Assembly: GCA_964621605.1 (NCBI GenBank)
Contig: CAZUMJ010000014.1
Span: 9,520-73,519, forward strand
Direction of reading: 5' to 3'
DNA length: 64,000 bases
DNA from: CAZUMJ01 sp964621605
GTDB lineage: Bacteria > Actinomycetota > Acidimicrobiia > Acidimicrobiales > Iamiaceae
The notes beneath the pieces are model-generated. The model was not told the DNA's origin. It searched no databases and was given only the letters and a program-made list of their open reading frames with translations. Below are positions 16,238-25,381 of the stretch, in pieces; position 1 is the first letter of the stretch; each line of letters starts with the position of its first letter. A program made the position numbers and the translations under genes.

Positions 16238-17110
16238 ATGGAGCTGAGCCCGATGCACGTCGCACGTCTCGCGGAGACGCGCTTCGTGGAGGTGCATCAC
16301 GTTTCGTGCACCGGGTCTACGAACACCGACGTCTTGGCACTCGGGCGTGCCGGCGAACCGGAGGGGCTGGTGCTGGTCGCCGACGAGCAGACCGCCGGTC
16401 GTGGGCGTCGTGGCCGGACCTGGGATGCAGCGCCGGGCGACGCGCTGCTCTTGACCGTGCTGCTGCGCCCGTACGCCCGGCGGGCGGGCCTGGTCACGGC
16501 GTCACTGGCGCTTGCTGCGTGGGACGCATGCGTGGCGGTCGGCGTGCCCGCCGAGTCGGTCGGGATCAAATGGCCGAACGACGTGGTCGAGGTGGGCGGT
16601 GCCCGACAGCGCAGCGTCGACCAGGGCCCTGACCGCAAGCTGGCAGGAATCCTCGCCGAGGCCGAATGGCCAGCCCGTGCGAACGTCAGTGCCGGTTGGG
16701 TGGAGCCCGGGCCTCAGGAGCGGGCGCTCGTGGCGGCGGGCATCGGCGTGAACCTGCACTGGCCTCCCGAGGAGACCGACGGTGCGCGCTCGTCGGACGA
16801 GCTCGCGACGCGTGCCGTGTCGCTCGACGAGCTCGCAGGCGCGCGGGTGGAGCGGGCGGATGCCCTCGTCGAGTTCCTCGTCGCGCTCGAGCAGCACTAC
16901 GACGGCTTGCAGCGCAAGGGGCCGGAGGCGGTGCTCGAGCGGTGGCGCGAGCGCTGCGTGACCCTCGGCCGTCGGGTGCGAGTCGACCTCGGCGTCGACG
17001 ATGTGGAAGGAACCGCAGCCGGGATCGACGACGACGGCAACCTGCTGGTGGACACGCTCGAAGGTGCGCGTCGCAGCCTCGCGGTGGGAGACGTCGTCCA
17101 CCTGCGCTGA
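16238..17110 (+). CDS. birA: Biotin--[acetyl-CoA-carboxylase] ligase
   Basis: 290 residues from ATG 16238; ATG 16253 is an alternative. There is no N-terminal DNA-binding domain, so it is a catalytic-only (group I) ligase. Motifs: TNTDVLAL, TAGRGRRGRTW (biotinyl-5'-AMP loop), IKWPNDVV, RKLAGILAEAE and a C-terminal SH3-like domain (DDDGNLLVDT). A short insertion between KWPND and KLAGI adds about 15 residues. It should attach biotin to the carrier lysine encoded by the divergent neighbour at 14374. Confidence 0.93.
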   Translation: MELSPMHVARLAETRFVEVHHVSCTGSTNTDVLALGRAGEPEGLVLVADEQTAGRGRRGRTWDAAPGDALLLTVLLRPYARRAGLVTASLALAAWDACVAVGVPAESVGIKWPNDVVEVGGARQRSVDQGPDRKLAGILAEAEWPARANVSAGWVEPGPQERALVAAGIGVNLHWPPEETDGARSSDELATRAVSLDELAGARVERADALVEFLVALEQHYDGLQRKGPEAVLERWRERCVTLGRRVRVDLGVDDVEGTAAGIDDDGNLLVDTLEGARRSLAVGDVVHLR

Positions 17111-17152
17111 GGTGCCGCAGGGAGCGGTTGCCGGTGTCGGCTGCGGGGCGGG

Positions 17153-17995
17153 TCAGGGGTTCAGCGTGCTGGCGACGAGCGCGGCGAACGCCGTGGCGGC
17201 AGCGTGCGTCAGTGGCCCCGGGGCAGCGGGCAGCGGCCTGCCGTCGACGGCGCTGATGGGGTGCACGTCACGGGTGGATGACGTGAGGAACGCCTCGTCG
17301 GCGGTGGCGAGGTCGGTGAGGGTCAGGTCGTCGACCTCGCGTCCATGCCCCGTCTCGAGCACGAGCTCACGGGTGATGCCTGCCAGGCAGCCGGTTGCGA
17401 GGGAGGGCGTGAGGAGCTCACCGTCGCGGGCGACGAAGACGTTCGACCCGGTGCCTTCGCAGAGCTGTCCGACGGTGTTGGCAAGGATCGCCTCCGAGGC
17501 GCCGGCCGCGTGGGCCACTGCCAGTGCTCGAACGTTCTCCGCGTAGCTCGTCGACTTCACGCCGGTCAGCGCGCCGCGCTCGTTGCGGGTCCACGGAACG
17601 GTCGCGACGGTCGTCGTCGCGGGCCAGGGGCTGCTCGGGCCGCAGACCAACAGCAGGGTGGGGCGCCCTGGGCCACGTTCCGAACCGAGCGGTCCCGGTC
17701 CACCGGTGAGGGTGATGCGGACGCGTCCCGCTGCCGGCCCTGCCGCGTCGCAGACGGCGAGCACTGCTCTGCGCAATCCGTCGTCGCCGAGTGGCACTTC
17801 GAGGGCCAGAAGGTCGGCCGACCGCCGCAGCCGTCGCAGGTGGCGATCGAGCGCGAATGCTTGGCCGTCGATCACCTTCATCGTCTCGAACACCCCGTCG
17901 CCCACCGTCACGCCGTGATCGAGCACCGAGATCTGGGCTTCTGCAGGGGGAACGAGGTGCCCGTCCAACCACACCGCCATGGTCAGGTCGCTCAC
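17153..17995 (-). CDS. pabC: Class IV aminotransferase, probable aminodeoxychorismate lyase
   Basis: 280 residues from GTG 17995, which overlaps the pabB stop (GTGA); ATG 17980 is an alternative. Family features: ISVLDHGVTVGDGVFETM at the start, the PLP lysine in GVKSTSYAEN, EGTGSNVFV, and LTSSTRDVHPI near the end. Fold-type IV enzymes include branched-chain and D-amino acid transaminases, but the direct coupling to a PabB gene favours release of 4-aminobenzoate from aminodeoxychorismate for folate synthesis. Confidence 0.85.
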   Translation of the reverse strand: MSDLTMAVWLDGHLVPPAEAQISVLDHGVTVGDGVFETMKVIDGQAFALDRHLRRLRRSADLLALEVPLGDDGLRRAVLAVCDAAGPAAGRVRITLTGGPGPLGSERGPGRPTLLLVCGPSSPWPATTTVATVPWTRNERGALTGVKSTSYAENVRALAVAHAAGASEAILANTVGQLCEGTGSNVFVARDGELLTPSLATGCLAGITRELVLETGHGREVDDLTLTDLATADEAFLTSSTRDVHPISAVDGRPLPAAPGPLTHAAATAFAALVASTLNP

Positions 17996-19047
17996 CGATG
18001 CCCGTCCTCGACTCCGGCGGCGGTTGCGAGCAACTGTGCTGCTTTCAACTCGGTCTCGGCCCACTCTCCTACGGGGGTTGAGTCCCACGTGATACCGCCG
18101 CCGGTTCCCAGGTGCAGGTGGTTGCCCTCTTGCCAGAAGGTGCGGATGGCGACGTTCAACTCACCCACGTTGCGATCGGCGTCGACCCACCCGACCGCGC
18201 CGCAGTACTGGTGTCGATGCACAGGTTCGAGCTTCTCGATCATGGCCAGCGCGGCCAGCTTCGGTGCGCCGGTGACCGAGCCTGGCGGGAACGTCGCGGC
18301 GAGGAGCTCGGACCATCCGACGCCCGGTCGAAGCGTCCCTTCGACGTGGCTGACGAGGTGGACGAGGCCCGGATGGTGTTCGACGTCGAGCAGCGTGGGC
18401 GCGGTCACCGTGCCGAACTGGCACACCCTGCCCAGGTCGTTGCGCACGAGGTCCACGATCATCACGTTCTCGGCCCGGTCCTTGGCGGTCAGGCCCTCTG
18501 CCGACGGTGCGGTGCCCTTGATCGGCGATGACCGCACCTGTGCACCGGAGCGGCTGAGGAACCGCTCGGGCGATGCCGAGACCACCCAGATGCCGTGCTG
18601 GGGGAGGCAGATCGTCGCGGCGAACGGCGCGGGGTGGAGCCGCGCGAGGCGTGCGGCGAGCGCCACCAGGTCGTGGTCGGCTTCCAACTCGGCTGAGAGC
18701 CGACGGGTCAGGTTCACCTGGTAGACGTCGCCTGCGGCGATGGCATCACGGATGGCACGGACACCGTCGGTGAAGGAGCTCAGGTCGAGGCTTGACGTCC
18801 ACGCCTGCGGGTCGATGCCCGACCACGGCCCGAGCGCGAGCTCGCCGAGCGCGGCAGCCCGTTGTGGGAGCGCGATCGGTGCGGCGTGCTCGAAACGGGC
18901 GCACGTGGCGCGCCCCTCGAAGCTCAGGGCGACAGCCCACCGTCCGCTGCGATCGAGCGCGCGCAGATCACTGGTCACCTCGAGAAGGCCGGTGAGGAGT
19001 TGCCCGCCGACGAGCGCGAACGGTGCCGGGTGTGCTCGGCGGGTCAC
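17992..19047 (-). CDS. pabB: Aminodeoxychorismate synthase component I
   Basis: 351 residues from GTG 19047. It is the chorismate-binding core: GDVYQVNLTRRL, SPERFL, SSPIKGTAPS, the strongly conserved DLVRNDLGRV, PGSVTGAPK and GTGGGITWDS. The N-terminal domain is short compared with anthranilate synthase component I, and the PIKGT motif with Lys is typical of PabB. It makes aminodeoxychorismate using ammonia from a PabA glutaminase, not encoded here. A -10 TAGCGT lies 6 nt upstream of the GTG. It forms an operon with pabC. Confidence 0.92.
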   Translation of the reverse strand: MTRRAHPAPFALVGGQLLTGLLEVTSDLRALDRSGRWAVALSFEGRATCARFEHAAPIALPQRAAALGELALGPWSGIDPQAWTSSLDLSSFTDGVRAIRDAIAAGDVYQVNLTRRLSAELEADHDLVALAARLARLHPAPFAATICLPQHGIWVVSASPERFLSRSGAQVRSSPIKGTAPSAEGLTAKDRAENVMIVDLVRNDLGRVCQFGTVTAPTLLDVEHHPGLVHLVSHVEGTLRPGVGWSELLAATFPPGSVTGAPKLAALAMIEKLEPVHRHQYCGAVGWVDADRNVGELNVAIRTFWQEGNHLHLGTGGGITWDSTPVGEWAETELKAAQLLATAAGVEDGHR

Positions 19048-19053
19048 GGGGGC

Positions 19054-19059
19054 ACGCTA
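19054..19059 (-). promoter_or_regulatory. -10 element TAGCGT of pabB-pabC
   Basis: TAGCGT on the minus strand, 6 nt before GTG 19047; no leader or ribosome site fits in between. Confidence 0.6.
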
Positions 19060-19168
19060 CAGCGCGGCTGCCGAGCCTCGACCGCTCTGCTCGGCGTGCT
19101 GGGCGTGCGACTTCGTGCCCGGTACGCGCCGCCTGCCCCTTGGTGTGAGCCTTGGCGGCCGTACCCCC

Positions 19169-19174
19169 TACGCT
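19169..19174 (+). promoter_or_regulatory. -10 element TACGCT of the acyl-CoA dehydrogenase gene
   Basis: TACGCT followed by CGCCGG and GTG 19181. The spacer is identical to that before GTG 7755. Confidence 0.55.
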
Positions 19175-19180
19175 CGCCGG

Positions 19181-20338
19181 GTGCACATCGACGAGAGTTC
19201 CGAGCACGCCCAGTTCCGCGCCGTGGTCCGTGACTTCGCCCGTGCGGAGGTGGCGCCTTATGCCGAGGCGTGGGACCGCGACCAGGCGTTTCCCGCTGCG
19301 ACCGTTCGTGCGATGGGTGAGCTGGGGTTGTTCGGTCTCCCGTTCCCGATCGAATACGGCGGTGGCGGTGGCGACTTCACGTCGTTGTGCATCGCGATCG
19401 AGGAGATCGCCCGTTGGGACCAGTCGCTCGCGATCACGCTCGAGGCCGGGGTCGGGCTGGGGGCCAACCCGATCTTCACCTTCGGCACCGAGGAGCAGCG
19501 GCAACGCTGGCTTCCCGACCTGTGCGCAGGCCGGACGCTCGGTGGTTTCGGGCTGACCGAGCCCGACGCCGGGAGCGACGCGGGTGGCACCCGCACCCGA
19601 GCGGTGCTCGATGCCGCCACAGACGAGTGGGTGATCGACGGGCAGAAGGCCTTCATCACCAACTCCGGCACCGAGATGACCGCGTTCGTCACCGTCACGG
19701 CTCGGACTGACGCGGGCGGCGGCGCGGCCCCGGAGATCAGCACGATCGTGGTGCCTGCGGGGTCCTCCGGGTTCCACGTCGACCCGCCGTATCGCAAGAT
19801 GGGGTGGCACGCCTCCGACACGCACGGGCTCGTGTTCGACGGGTGCCGCGTGCCGGCAGACCACCTCCTCGGGGAGCGGGGGCGCGGGTTCGCGCAGTTC
19901 CTGTCGATCCTCGACGATGGGCGGGTCGCGATCGCGGCACTGGCGGTCGGGGTGCTCCAAGCGTGTCTCGACGAGTCGGTGCGCTATGCGCAGGAACGGA
20001 ACGCGTTCGGTCGACCGATCGGAACCAACCAGGCGATCTCGTTCAAGTGCGCCGACCTGGCAGTCATGGCGCACACCGCACGCCTGCTCACCTACGACGC
20101 CGCACGACGCAAGGATGCGGGCCTGCCCTTCAAGACCGAAGCCGCCATGGCCAAGCTCTACGCCACCGAGGCAGCGGTGACCGCCACGCGCGAAGCAACG
20201 CAGATCTTCGGTGGTGCCGGGTTCATGGACGAGACGCTGGTTGCCCGCCACTACCGCGACGCGAAGATCCTCGAGATCGGTGAGGGCACCAGCGAGGTGC
20301 AGCGCCTCGTGATCGGACGGAGCCTCGGCCTTGGGTGA
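19181..20338 (+). CDS. Acyl-CoA dehydrogenase
   Basis: 385 residues, normal length. FAD contacts: GFGLTEPDAGSDAG and the FITNSG strand; middle domain ending in RKMGWHASDTHGLVFDGCRVP. The helical C-terminal domain has RNAFGRPIGTNQAISFKCAD, the IFGGAGFMDE motif and IGEGTSEVQRL, where the Glu of EGT is the expected catalytic base. It should oxidise a short- or branched-chain acyl-CoA and pass electrons to ETF. GTG 19181 fits the domain start and the -10 element 6 nt upstream. No other fatty-acid or amino-acid catabolic genes adjoin it, so the substrate stays open. Confidence 0.93.
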   Translation: MHIDESSEHAQFRAVVRDFARAEVAPYAEAWDRDQAFPAATVRAMGELGLFGLPFPIEYGGGGGDFTSLCIAIEEIARWDQSLAITLEAGVGLGANPIFTFGTEEQRQRWLPDLCAGRTLGGFGLTEPDAGSDAGGTRTRAVLDAATDEWVIDGQKAFITNSGTEMTAFVTVTARTDAGGGAAPEISTIVVPAGSSGFHVDPPYRKMGWHASDTHGLVFDGCRVPADHLLGERGRGFAQFLSILDDGRVAIAALAVGVLQACLDESVRYAQERNAFGRPIGTNQAISFKCADLAVMAHTARLLTYDAARRKDAGLPFKTEAAMAKLYATEAAVTATREATQIFGGAGFMDETLVARHYRDAKILEIGEGTSEVQRLVIGRSLGLG

Positions 20339-20404
20339 CGGAGACGGTCGCGGTGTGCGCGGCGCACGGCGACGCGGATCCGGTCGGAGCGGTGATGCTG
20401 CCGG

Positions 20405-20410
20405 TAGCGT
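20405..20410 (+). promoter_or_regulatory. -10 element TAGCGT of the LCP gene
   Basis: TAGCGT lies 7 nt before ATG 20418 and opens the first glycan cluster. Confidence 0.6.
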
Positions 20411-20417
20411 CGCGTCC

Positions 20418-21920
20418 ATGCCGTCATCGCAACCCGCGACGCGCGCGCGCCGCACGATCGGGCAACGGCTGGTGCTCGCTTCGAGCATCACGATGGTGCT
20501 CGTGGCCTTCGGTGGGGCCCTGACCCTCGGCTACCTCAACACCAAGCTCGGGAACCTGCAGCGGTTGTCGTTGGCGCAGGTGCTGACTCCGACCGACAGC
20601 GCCCCCGGTGCGCCCCAGAACTACCTCCTGGTCGGCACCGACGATGCCAGCACGCTCGGCGCAAACGATCAGGCGCGCGCGGGGCGCGGCGCGGTCACGG
20701 GCGCGCGCTCCGACACGATCATGATCCTGCACGTCGACCCGAAGACGACGCGGGCGGTGCTGTTGTCGCTCCCGCGTGACCTGTGGGTCACGATCGCGGG
20801 CACCAACAGCGAGCAGAAGATCAACGCGGCGATCCAGCTGGGTGGCCCCTCGACGCTGATCCGCACGATCGAGGACAACTTCCAGATCCCCATCAACCAC
20901 TACGTCGAGGTCGATTTCGCGGGCTTCAAGAAGCTCGTGTCCGCGGTCGACGGGGTGCCGGTCTATTTCAACGTCCCGTTCCGTGATCTCGAGCACACGG
21001 GTTTCAACATCGAAACGCCGGGCTGTTACACGCTCGATCCCGACCAGGCGCTGGCCTACGCCCGAGCGCGGTACGTGCAGTACTACGTCGACGGGTTCTG
21101 GCACGACGACGGCACCGCGGACCTCGGCCGCATCAGCCGCCAGCAGGACTTCCTCCGCCGGGCTCTCAGCCGTTCGGTCACCCGTGGGGTGCGCAACCCG
21201 GTCGTGCTGAACCAGCTCGTCGACGCGGGTCTCGACGCCGTGACGGTGGACGACAAGCTCACGTCGGGTGATCTCGTCTCGCTCGGCCGCCGGTTCCGAT
21301 CGTTCGATCCGGGGTCGCTCGAGACGATGGAGCTTCCGGTGATGTCCGCGTACCGGGGCGGCCAGTCCGCGGTCGTACCTCGACCCGAAGCGCAGGAAGT
21401 GCTCGACATCTTCCGCGGTGTGCAGCCAGGCGACCAGTCTCCGAGCGCCGTGACGGTGCAGGTGTTCAACGGCACCGGCCGCTACAACGAGGCCACGGAC
21501 GTGAGCGACGCCTTCCACGCACGAGGGTTCGCGACCGGCGCTCCCTCCGACGCCATCGGCACCACCGGCGAGGCGACGCTGATCCGCTACGCGCCCGGCG
21601 ACGAGGCGACCGCGCGGCTCGTCGCTCGGTATCTCGACTCAACGGTCTCGTACATCGTCGATGCCTCGCTGGGGAAGGGCGCGGTCTCGGTGGTCACCGG
21701 CAAGTCGTTCGTACGGGTTCGCACCGAGCCCCGGGCGCTCGACGAGGTGACCGGGCCGACCACCACCACGAGCACGACAGCGGCGCCGCCGACGACGGCT
21801 CCTGGCGAGACCACCGTGCCGGGTCAGTCGCCGTCGTCGACGAACGCGCCGACGACGACCAGCACGACCGTCACCGGGTTCGTGCCCGACAACCCGCCGC
21901 CGGGCATCACCTGCGGCTAG
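20418..21920 (+). CDS. LytR-CpsA-Psr (LCP) family glycan ligase with LytR_C domain
   Basis: 500 residues. An N-terminal membrane anchor (residues ~20-42) is followed by the LCP domain: ARSDTIMILHVDPKTTRAVLLSLPRDLWV carries the conserved Asp/Arg residues that hold the polyprenyl pyrophosphate, then KINAAIQLGG, DFAGFKKLVSAVDGV and a later RISRQQDFLRRAL. A LytR_C domain follows (AVTVQVFNGTGRYNEATDVS). The tail is Thr/Pro-rich. LCP enzymes transfer lipid-linked glycans onto peptidoglycan outside the membrane. Next to UDP-sugar and GT genes, it is the likely wall-attachment enzyme for this cluster's product. Confidence 0.92.
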   Translation: MPSSQPATRARRTIGQRLVLASSITMVLVAFGGALTLGYLNTKLGNLQRLSLAQVLTPTDSAPGAPQNYLLVGTDDASTLGANDQARAGRGAVTGARSDTIMILHVDPKTTRAVLLSLPRDLWVTIAGTNSEQKINAAIQLGGPSTLIRTIEDNFQIPINHYVEVDFAGFKKLVSAVDGVPVYFNVPFRDLEHTGFNIETPGCYTLDPDQALAYARARYVQYYVDGFWHDDGTADLGRISRQQDFLRRALSRSVTRGVRNPVVLNQLVDAGLDAVTVDDKLTSGDLVSLGRRFRSFDPGSLETMELPVMSAYRGGQSAVVPRPEAQEVLDIFRGVQPGDQSPSAVTVQVFNGTGRYNEATDVSDAFHARGFATGAPSDAIGTTGEATLIRYAPGDEATARLVARYLDSTVSYIVDASLGKGAVSVVTGKSFVRVRTEPRALDEVTGPTTTTSTTAAPPTTAPGETTVPGQSPSSTNAPTTTSTTVTGFVPDNPPPGITCG

Positions 21921-21961
21921 CCACAGCAGGTCTTGCCGACGGGGCGACGCGGGCCGTCGGG

Positions 21962-21967
21962 TAGCGT
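21962..21967 (+). promoter_or_regulatory. -10 element TAGCGT upstream of ugd
   Basis: TAGCGT lies 10 nt before ATG 21978 and 46 nt before ATG 22014, giving the nucleotide-sugar genes their own promoter. Confidence 0.5.
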
Positions 21968-22013
21968 CGCGCCAGTCATGTCGCCCCCGAGCGGGCCTGT
22001 CACGAAGGATGTC

Positions 22014-23288
22014 ATGGACGCGAGAATCACCGTCGTCGGAACCGGCTATGTGGGCCTCACGACCGGCACGTGCCTGGCGCACCTGGGCCACGACGTGACC
22101 TGTGTCGATGTCGACGCCGCCAAGGTCGCGGCGTTGTCCGAGGGAAAGGTCCCGATCCTCGAGCAGGGTCTCGACGACCTCGTCGCCGAAGGTCTGCGGG
22201 CTGACAAGCTGCGCTTCACCACCGATGCGGCGGCGGCGGTGGCGACCTCGGAGTTCGTCTTCCTCTGCGTCCCGACCCCCCAGGGTGAGGATGGGTCGGC
22301 CGACCTGACCTACATCCAGCAGGCGGCCACGCAGATCGGCCCTCACCTTCGGCCCGAAGCGGTCGTGATCAACAAGTCGACGGTGCCGGTCGGCTCCACG
22401 CGCGTGGTCGGTGCCGCGTTGGGACGCGGTGACGTACACGTCGTGTCCAACCCCGAGTTCCTGCGGGAGGGGTCCGCGGTGCACGACTTCTTGCACCCCG
22501 ACCGCGTCGTGATCGGTTGCGACGACCAGGCTGCAGCGGTGCGTGTGGCCTCGCTCTACCTGAGCTTGGGCGCGCCGTTGATGATCACCGACCCCGCCTC
22601 GGCCGAGACGATCAAGTACGCCAGCAACGCGTTCCTCGCCACCAAGATCTCGTACGTGAACGCCGTCGCGGCGGTGTGCGAAGCGGTCGGTGCGGACGTC
22701 AACGACGTCGTACTCGGGATGGGCTACGACAAGCGCATCGGCCACGAGTTCTTGCGTCCCGGCCCGGGCTGGGGCGGTTCGTGCTTCCCGAAGGACACGC
22801 ACGCGCTGGTGCGCATCGCTGAGGACGCCGGCTACGACTTCGACCTTCTGCGTGGTGTGATCACGGTCAACGAAGAGCAGTTCGCGAGGGTTGCGGCGAA
22901 GGTGGCCGACCTTGCGGGGGGCTCCCTCGACGGACGCCGCGTGGCGGTGTGGGGGTTGACGTTCAAGGCGCGCACCGACGACCTGCGTGACTCGCCGTCG
23001 CTCGAGGTGATCGGTCGGCTGCGCGCCGCCGGTGCGCTCGTGCGGGCGTTCGACCCGGCGGTGAACCGTCCGCTCGACGGCCTCGAGGTGGTCGACGACC
23101 CGTACGCGGCGTGCGACGCGGCCGAGGTGCTCGTGGTGCTCACCGAATGGGACGAGTTCCGCTGGCTCGACTTCGACAAGGTCGCCGAGGTGATGGCCGC
23201 CCGCAACGTCGTCGATGCGCGCAACCTGCTCGACCGGCAGCCGCTGCTCCGACGCGGGTTCCGAGTCGTGGGCATCGGCCGGTCCTGA
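22014..23288 (+). CDS. ugd: UDP-glucose 6-dehydrogenase
   Basis: 424 residues from ATG 22014; ATG 21978 in frame would add 12 residues but the Rossmann start ITVVGTGYVGL fits the shorter form, which also has AAGGA upstream. Motifs: VPTPQGEDGSADLTY, NKSTVPVGST, NPEFLREGSA, and the catalytic cysteine in GWGGSCFPKDT, then GLTFKARTDDLRDSP. It oxidises UDP-glucose to UDP-glucuronate with two NAD. The UDP-xylose synthase starts two bases after its stop, so product and substrate are linked. Confidence 0.95.
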   Translation: MDARITVVGTGYVGLTTGTCLAHLGHDVTCVDVDAAKVAALSEGKVPILEQGLDDLVAEGLRADKLRFTTDAAAAVATSEFVFLCVPTPQGEDGSADLTYIQQAATQIGPHLRPEAVVINKSTVPVGSTRVVGAALGRGDVHVVSNPEFLREGSAVHDFLHPDRVVIGCDDQAAAVRVASLYLSLGAPLMITDPASAETIKYASNAFLATKISYVNAVAAVCEAVGADVNDVVLGMGYDKRIGHEFLRPGPGWGGSCFPKDTHALVRIAEDAGYDFDLLRGVITVNEEQFARVAAKVADLAGGSLDGRRVAVWGLTFKARTDDLRDSPSLEVIGRLRAAGALVRAFDPAVNRPLDGLEVVDDPYAACDAAEVLVVLTEWDEFRWLDFDKVAEVMAARNVVDARNLLDRQPLLRRGFRVVGIGRS

Positions 23289-23289
23289 C

Positions 23290-24228
23290 GTGGCGCGGGT
23301 CGTCGTCACCGGCGGCGCCGGGTTCCTCGGCTCGCATCTGTGCCGGGCGTTGCTGGAGCGGGGCGACCAGGTGGTGTGCGTCGACAACCTCATCACCGGC
23401 GCGATCGCCAACATCGACGCGCTCTTCGGCGCCCCCGGTTTCACGTTCGTCGAGCACGACGTCAGCACCTACGTCTGGGTGCCGGGCGACGTCGACGTCG
23501 TCATGCACTTCGCGAGCCCCGCGTCGCCGATCGACTTCGAGCGCATCCCGATCCAGATCCTGAAGGTCGGGAGCCTCGGCACGCACAACTGCCTCGGCCT
23601 GGCCAAGGCGAAGGGCGCCAAGTTCTTCCTCGCCTCGACCTCCGAGGTGTACGGCGACCCGCTCGTGCATCCACAGCCGGAGTCGTACTGGGGCAATGTC
23701 AACCCGATCGGGCCTCGGGGTGTGTACGACGAAGCCAAGCGGTTTGCGGAGGCCCTCACGATGGCGTACCACCGCCATCACGACGTCGACGTGCGCATCG
23801 TGCGCATCTTCAACACCTACGGCCCTCACATGCGCCCTGGCGACGGGCGAGTCGTGTCGAACTTCATCGTGCAAGCGCTGCAGGGCGAGCCCCTCACGAT
23901 CTACGGCGACGGCTTGCAGACCCGCAGCTTCTGCTTCGTCGACGATGAGGTACGTGGCTTCCTCGCCTTGCTCGACGGTGCCGCGGTGGGGCCCGTGAAC
24001 ATCGGCAACCCCGATGAGTTCACGGTTGCAGAGCTGGCGAAGGTGGTGCTCGACGTGACGGGGTCGACCTCAGAGGTGGTGTACCGGCCGTTGCCCGTCG
24101 ACGACCCGTTGCAGCGCAAGCCCGACATCACCCTCGCGCGCGCCGAGCTGGGGTGGGAGCCGACGGTCGCACTTGCCGACGGGGTGGCCCGGACGGTGCC
24201 GTGGTTCCGGGCCCACCTTGCCGGTTGA
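23290..24228 (+). CDS. UDP-glucuronate decarboxylase (UDP-xylose synthase)
   Basis: 312 residues from GTG 23290. Short-chain dehydrogenase with TGGAGFLGSHL at the N-terminus and a YDEAK catalytic pair. It matches the UXS subgroup closely: ASPASPIDFE, SLGTHNCLGLAK, STSEVYGDP, HPQPESYWGNVNPIG, RIFNTYGPHMRP and GLQTRSFCFVDD. It converts UDP-glucuronate to UDP-xylose. The start fits directly at the Rossmann motif and just after ugd. Confidence 0.93.
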   Translation: MARVVVTGGAGFLGSHLCRALLERGDQVVCVDNLITGAIANIDALFGAPGFTFVEHDVSTYVWVPGDVDVVMHFASPASPIDFERIPIQILKVGSLGTHNCLGLAKAKGAKFFLASTSEVYGDPLVHPQPESYWGNVNPIGPRGVYDEAKRFAEALTMAYHRHHDVDVRIVRIFNTYGPHMRPGDGRVVSNFIVQALQGEPLTIYGDGLQTRSFCFVDDEVRGFLALLDGAAVGPVNIGNPDEFTVAELAKVVLDVTGSTSEVVYRPLPVDDPLQRKPDITLARAELGWEPTVALADGVARTVPWFRAHLAG

Positions 24229-24235
24229 GGCAGCC

Positions 24236-25381
24236 GTGGGCGGGCTCCGTGTCGCGGTCACCCTCGAGCAGTGCTGGCATCGCGTCCCCGGCGGGACCGC
24301 CACCGCGGCGCTTCGGCTCGTCGACGCGTTGCAGCAGCGCGCGTCGTTCCCCGCATCGACAGCGACCGCCGGCGGGTCGAGCAGCTCGCCGATCGATCTG
24401 GTCGGGGTCGCGGCCTGGCATCGCAACGCGCCACCCGAACCGTTCGTGCCCTCTGTCCCGGTCCGGCATCTCCCACTGCCGCGCCGAGCGCTGTACGAGT
24501 CGTGGCACCGGTTTCGTCGTCCGGCTGTGACGCGCACGACCGGCCCTGTCGACGTGGTGCACGCCACCGGCCTTGCCATGCCTCCGCGCGACGCGCCGAT
24601 CGTGTGGACCCTGCACGACCTTGCCTTCCTCCGAGAGCCCGGACACTTCACCCCGCATGGCTTGCGCTTCTTCCATGCAGCGCTCGACCTGGCGCTCACC
24701 GACGCCGACGTCGTGGTGTGCTCGTCGGAGGCGACTGCGGCCGACGCTCGCCGTGCCGGCTTCGACGAGGCGCGGCTCAGGGTCGTGCCGCTCGGCGCGG
24801 ACCAGCGACGCGCGGACGAGGCGCGTGCAGCAACGGTGCGCGCGCGCCACGGCCTCGCTCGGCCGTACGTGTTGCACGTGGGTACCGCCGAGCCACGCAA
24901 GAACCTGCCGGTGCTCCTCGACGCGTTTCTCGCACTCGGGCGGAGCGATGTCGACCTCGTCCTTGTCGGGCCTGAGGGGTGGGGTGAGAACGTCGGTACT
25001 CGGCTGGCCGCCGCGGGTGACCGGGTGCGGCGCCTCGGGTTCGTCACATCCGATGACCTCGCCGGTCTGTACGCGGGGGCGGCGGTCTTCTGCTACCCGA
25101 GCGTGTGGGAAGGGTTCGGGCTTCCGGTGCTGGAGGCGCTCGTGCAGGGTGCACCCGTCGTGACGTCGGCCGGTACCGCGATGGCAGAGGTTGCGGGCGA
25201 TGCGGCGCTCCTGGTGGAGCCGACCGACGTCGGCGCGCTGCGTGATGCGCTCGCCACGATCCTCGACGATGCGGTGGTGCGCGATCGTCTGCGTGATGCG
25301 GGGCCTCGCCAGGCTTCGTCCTTCACGTGGGAGCGCACCGCTGCGGCGGTGGCGCAGGCCTACCGGGCGGTGGCGGCGTGA
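24236..25381 (+). CDS. GT4 family glycosyltransferase
   Basis: 381 residues from GTG 24236. GT-B fold: VPGGTATAALRLVDAL at the N-terminus, VVHATGLAMPP, WTLHDLAFLREPGHF, then the donor domain with YVLHVGTAEPRKNLPVLLDAF and CYPSVWEGFGLPVLEALVQGAPVV (the E-x7-E retaining motif). This architecture is like WbpY/MtfB-type mannosyl- or rhamnosyltransferases. It starts 7 bp after the UDP-xylose synthase, and the next gene overlaps its stop. The exact sugar is not readable. Confidence 0.88.
   Translation: MGGLRVAVTLEQCWHRVPGGTATAALRLVDALQQRASFPASTATAGGSSSSPIDLVGVAAWHRNAPPEPFVPSVPVRHLPLPRRALYESWHRFRRPAVTRTTGPVDVVHATGLAMPPRDAPIVWTLHDLAFLREPGHFTPHGLRFFHAALDLALTDADVVVCSSEATAADARRAGFDEARLRVVPLGADQRRADEARAATVRARHGLARPYVLHVGTAEPRKNLPVLLDAFLALGRSDVDLVLVGPEGWGENVGTRLAAAGDRVRRLGFVTSDDLAGLYAGAAVFCYPSVWEGFGLPVLEALVQGAPVVTSAGTAMAEVAGDAALLVEPTDVGALRDALATILDDAVVRDRLRDAGPRQASSFTWERTAAAVAQAYRAVAA

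Noticed and set aside
13807..16632. 941-codon open frame on the plus strand opposite the biotin carboxylase gene
   Set aside because: It is antisense to a clear, motif-complete gene, rich in Arg/His/Gly from GC-codon mirror bias, and has no domain or start signal.
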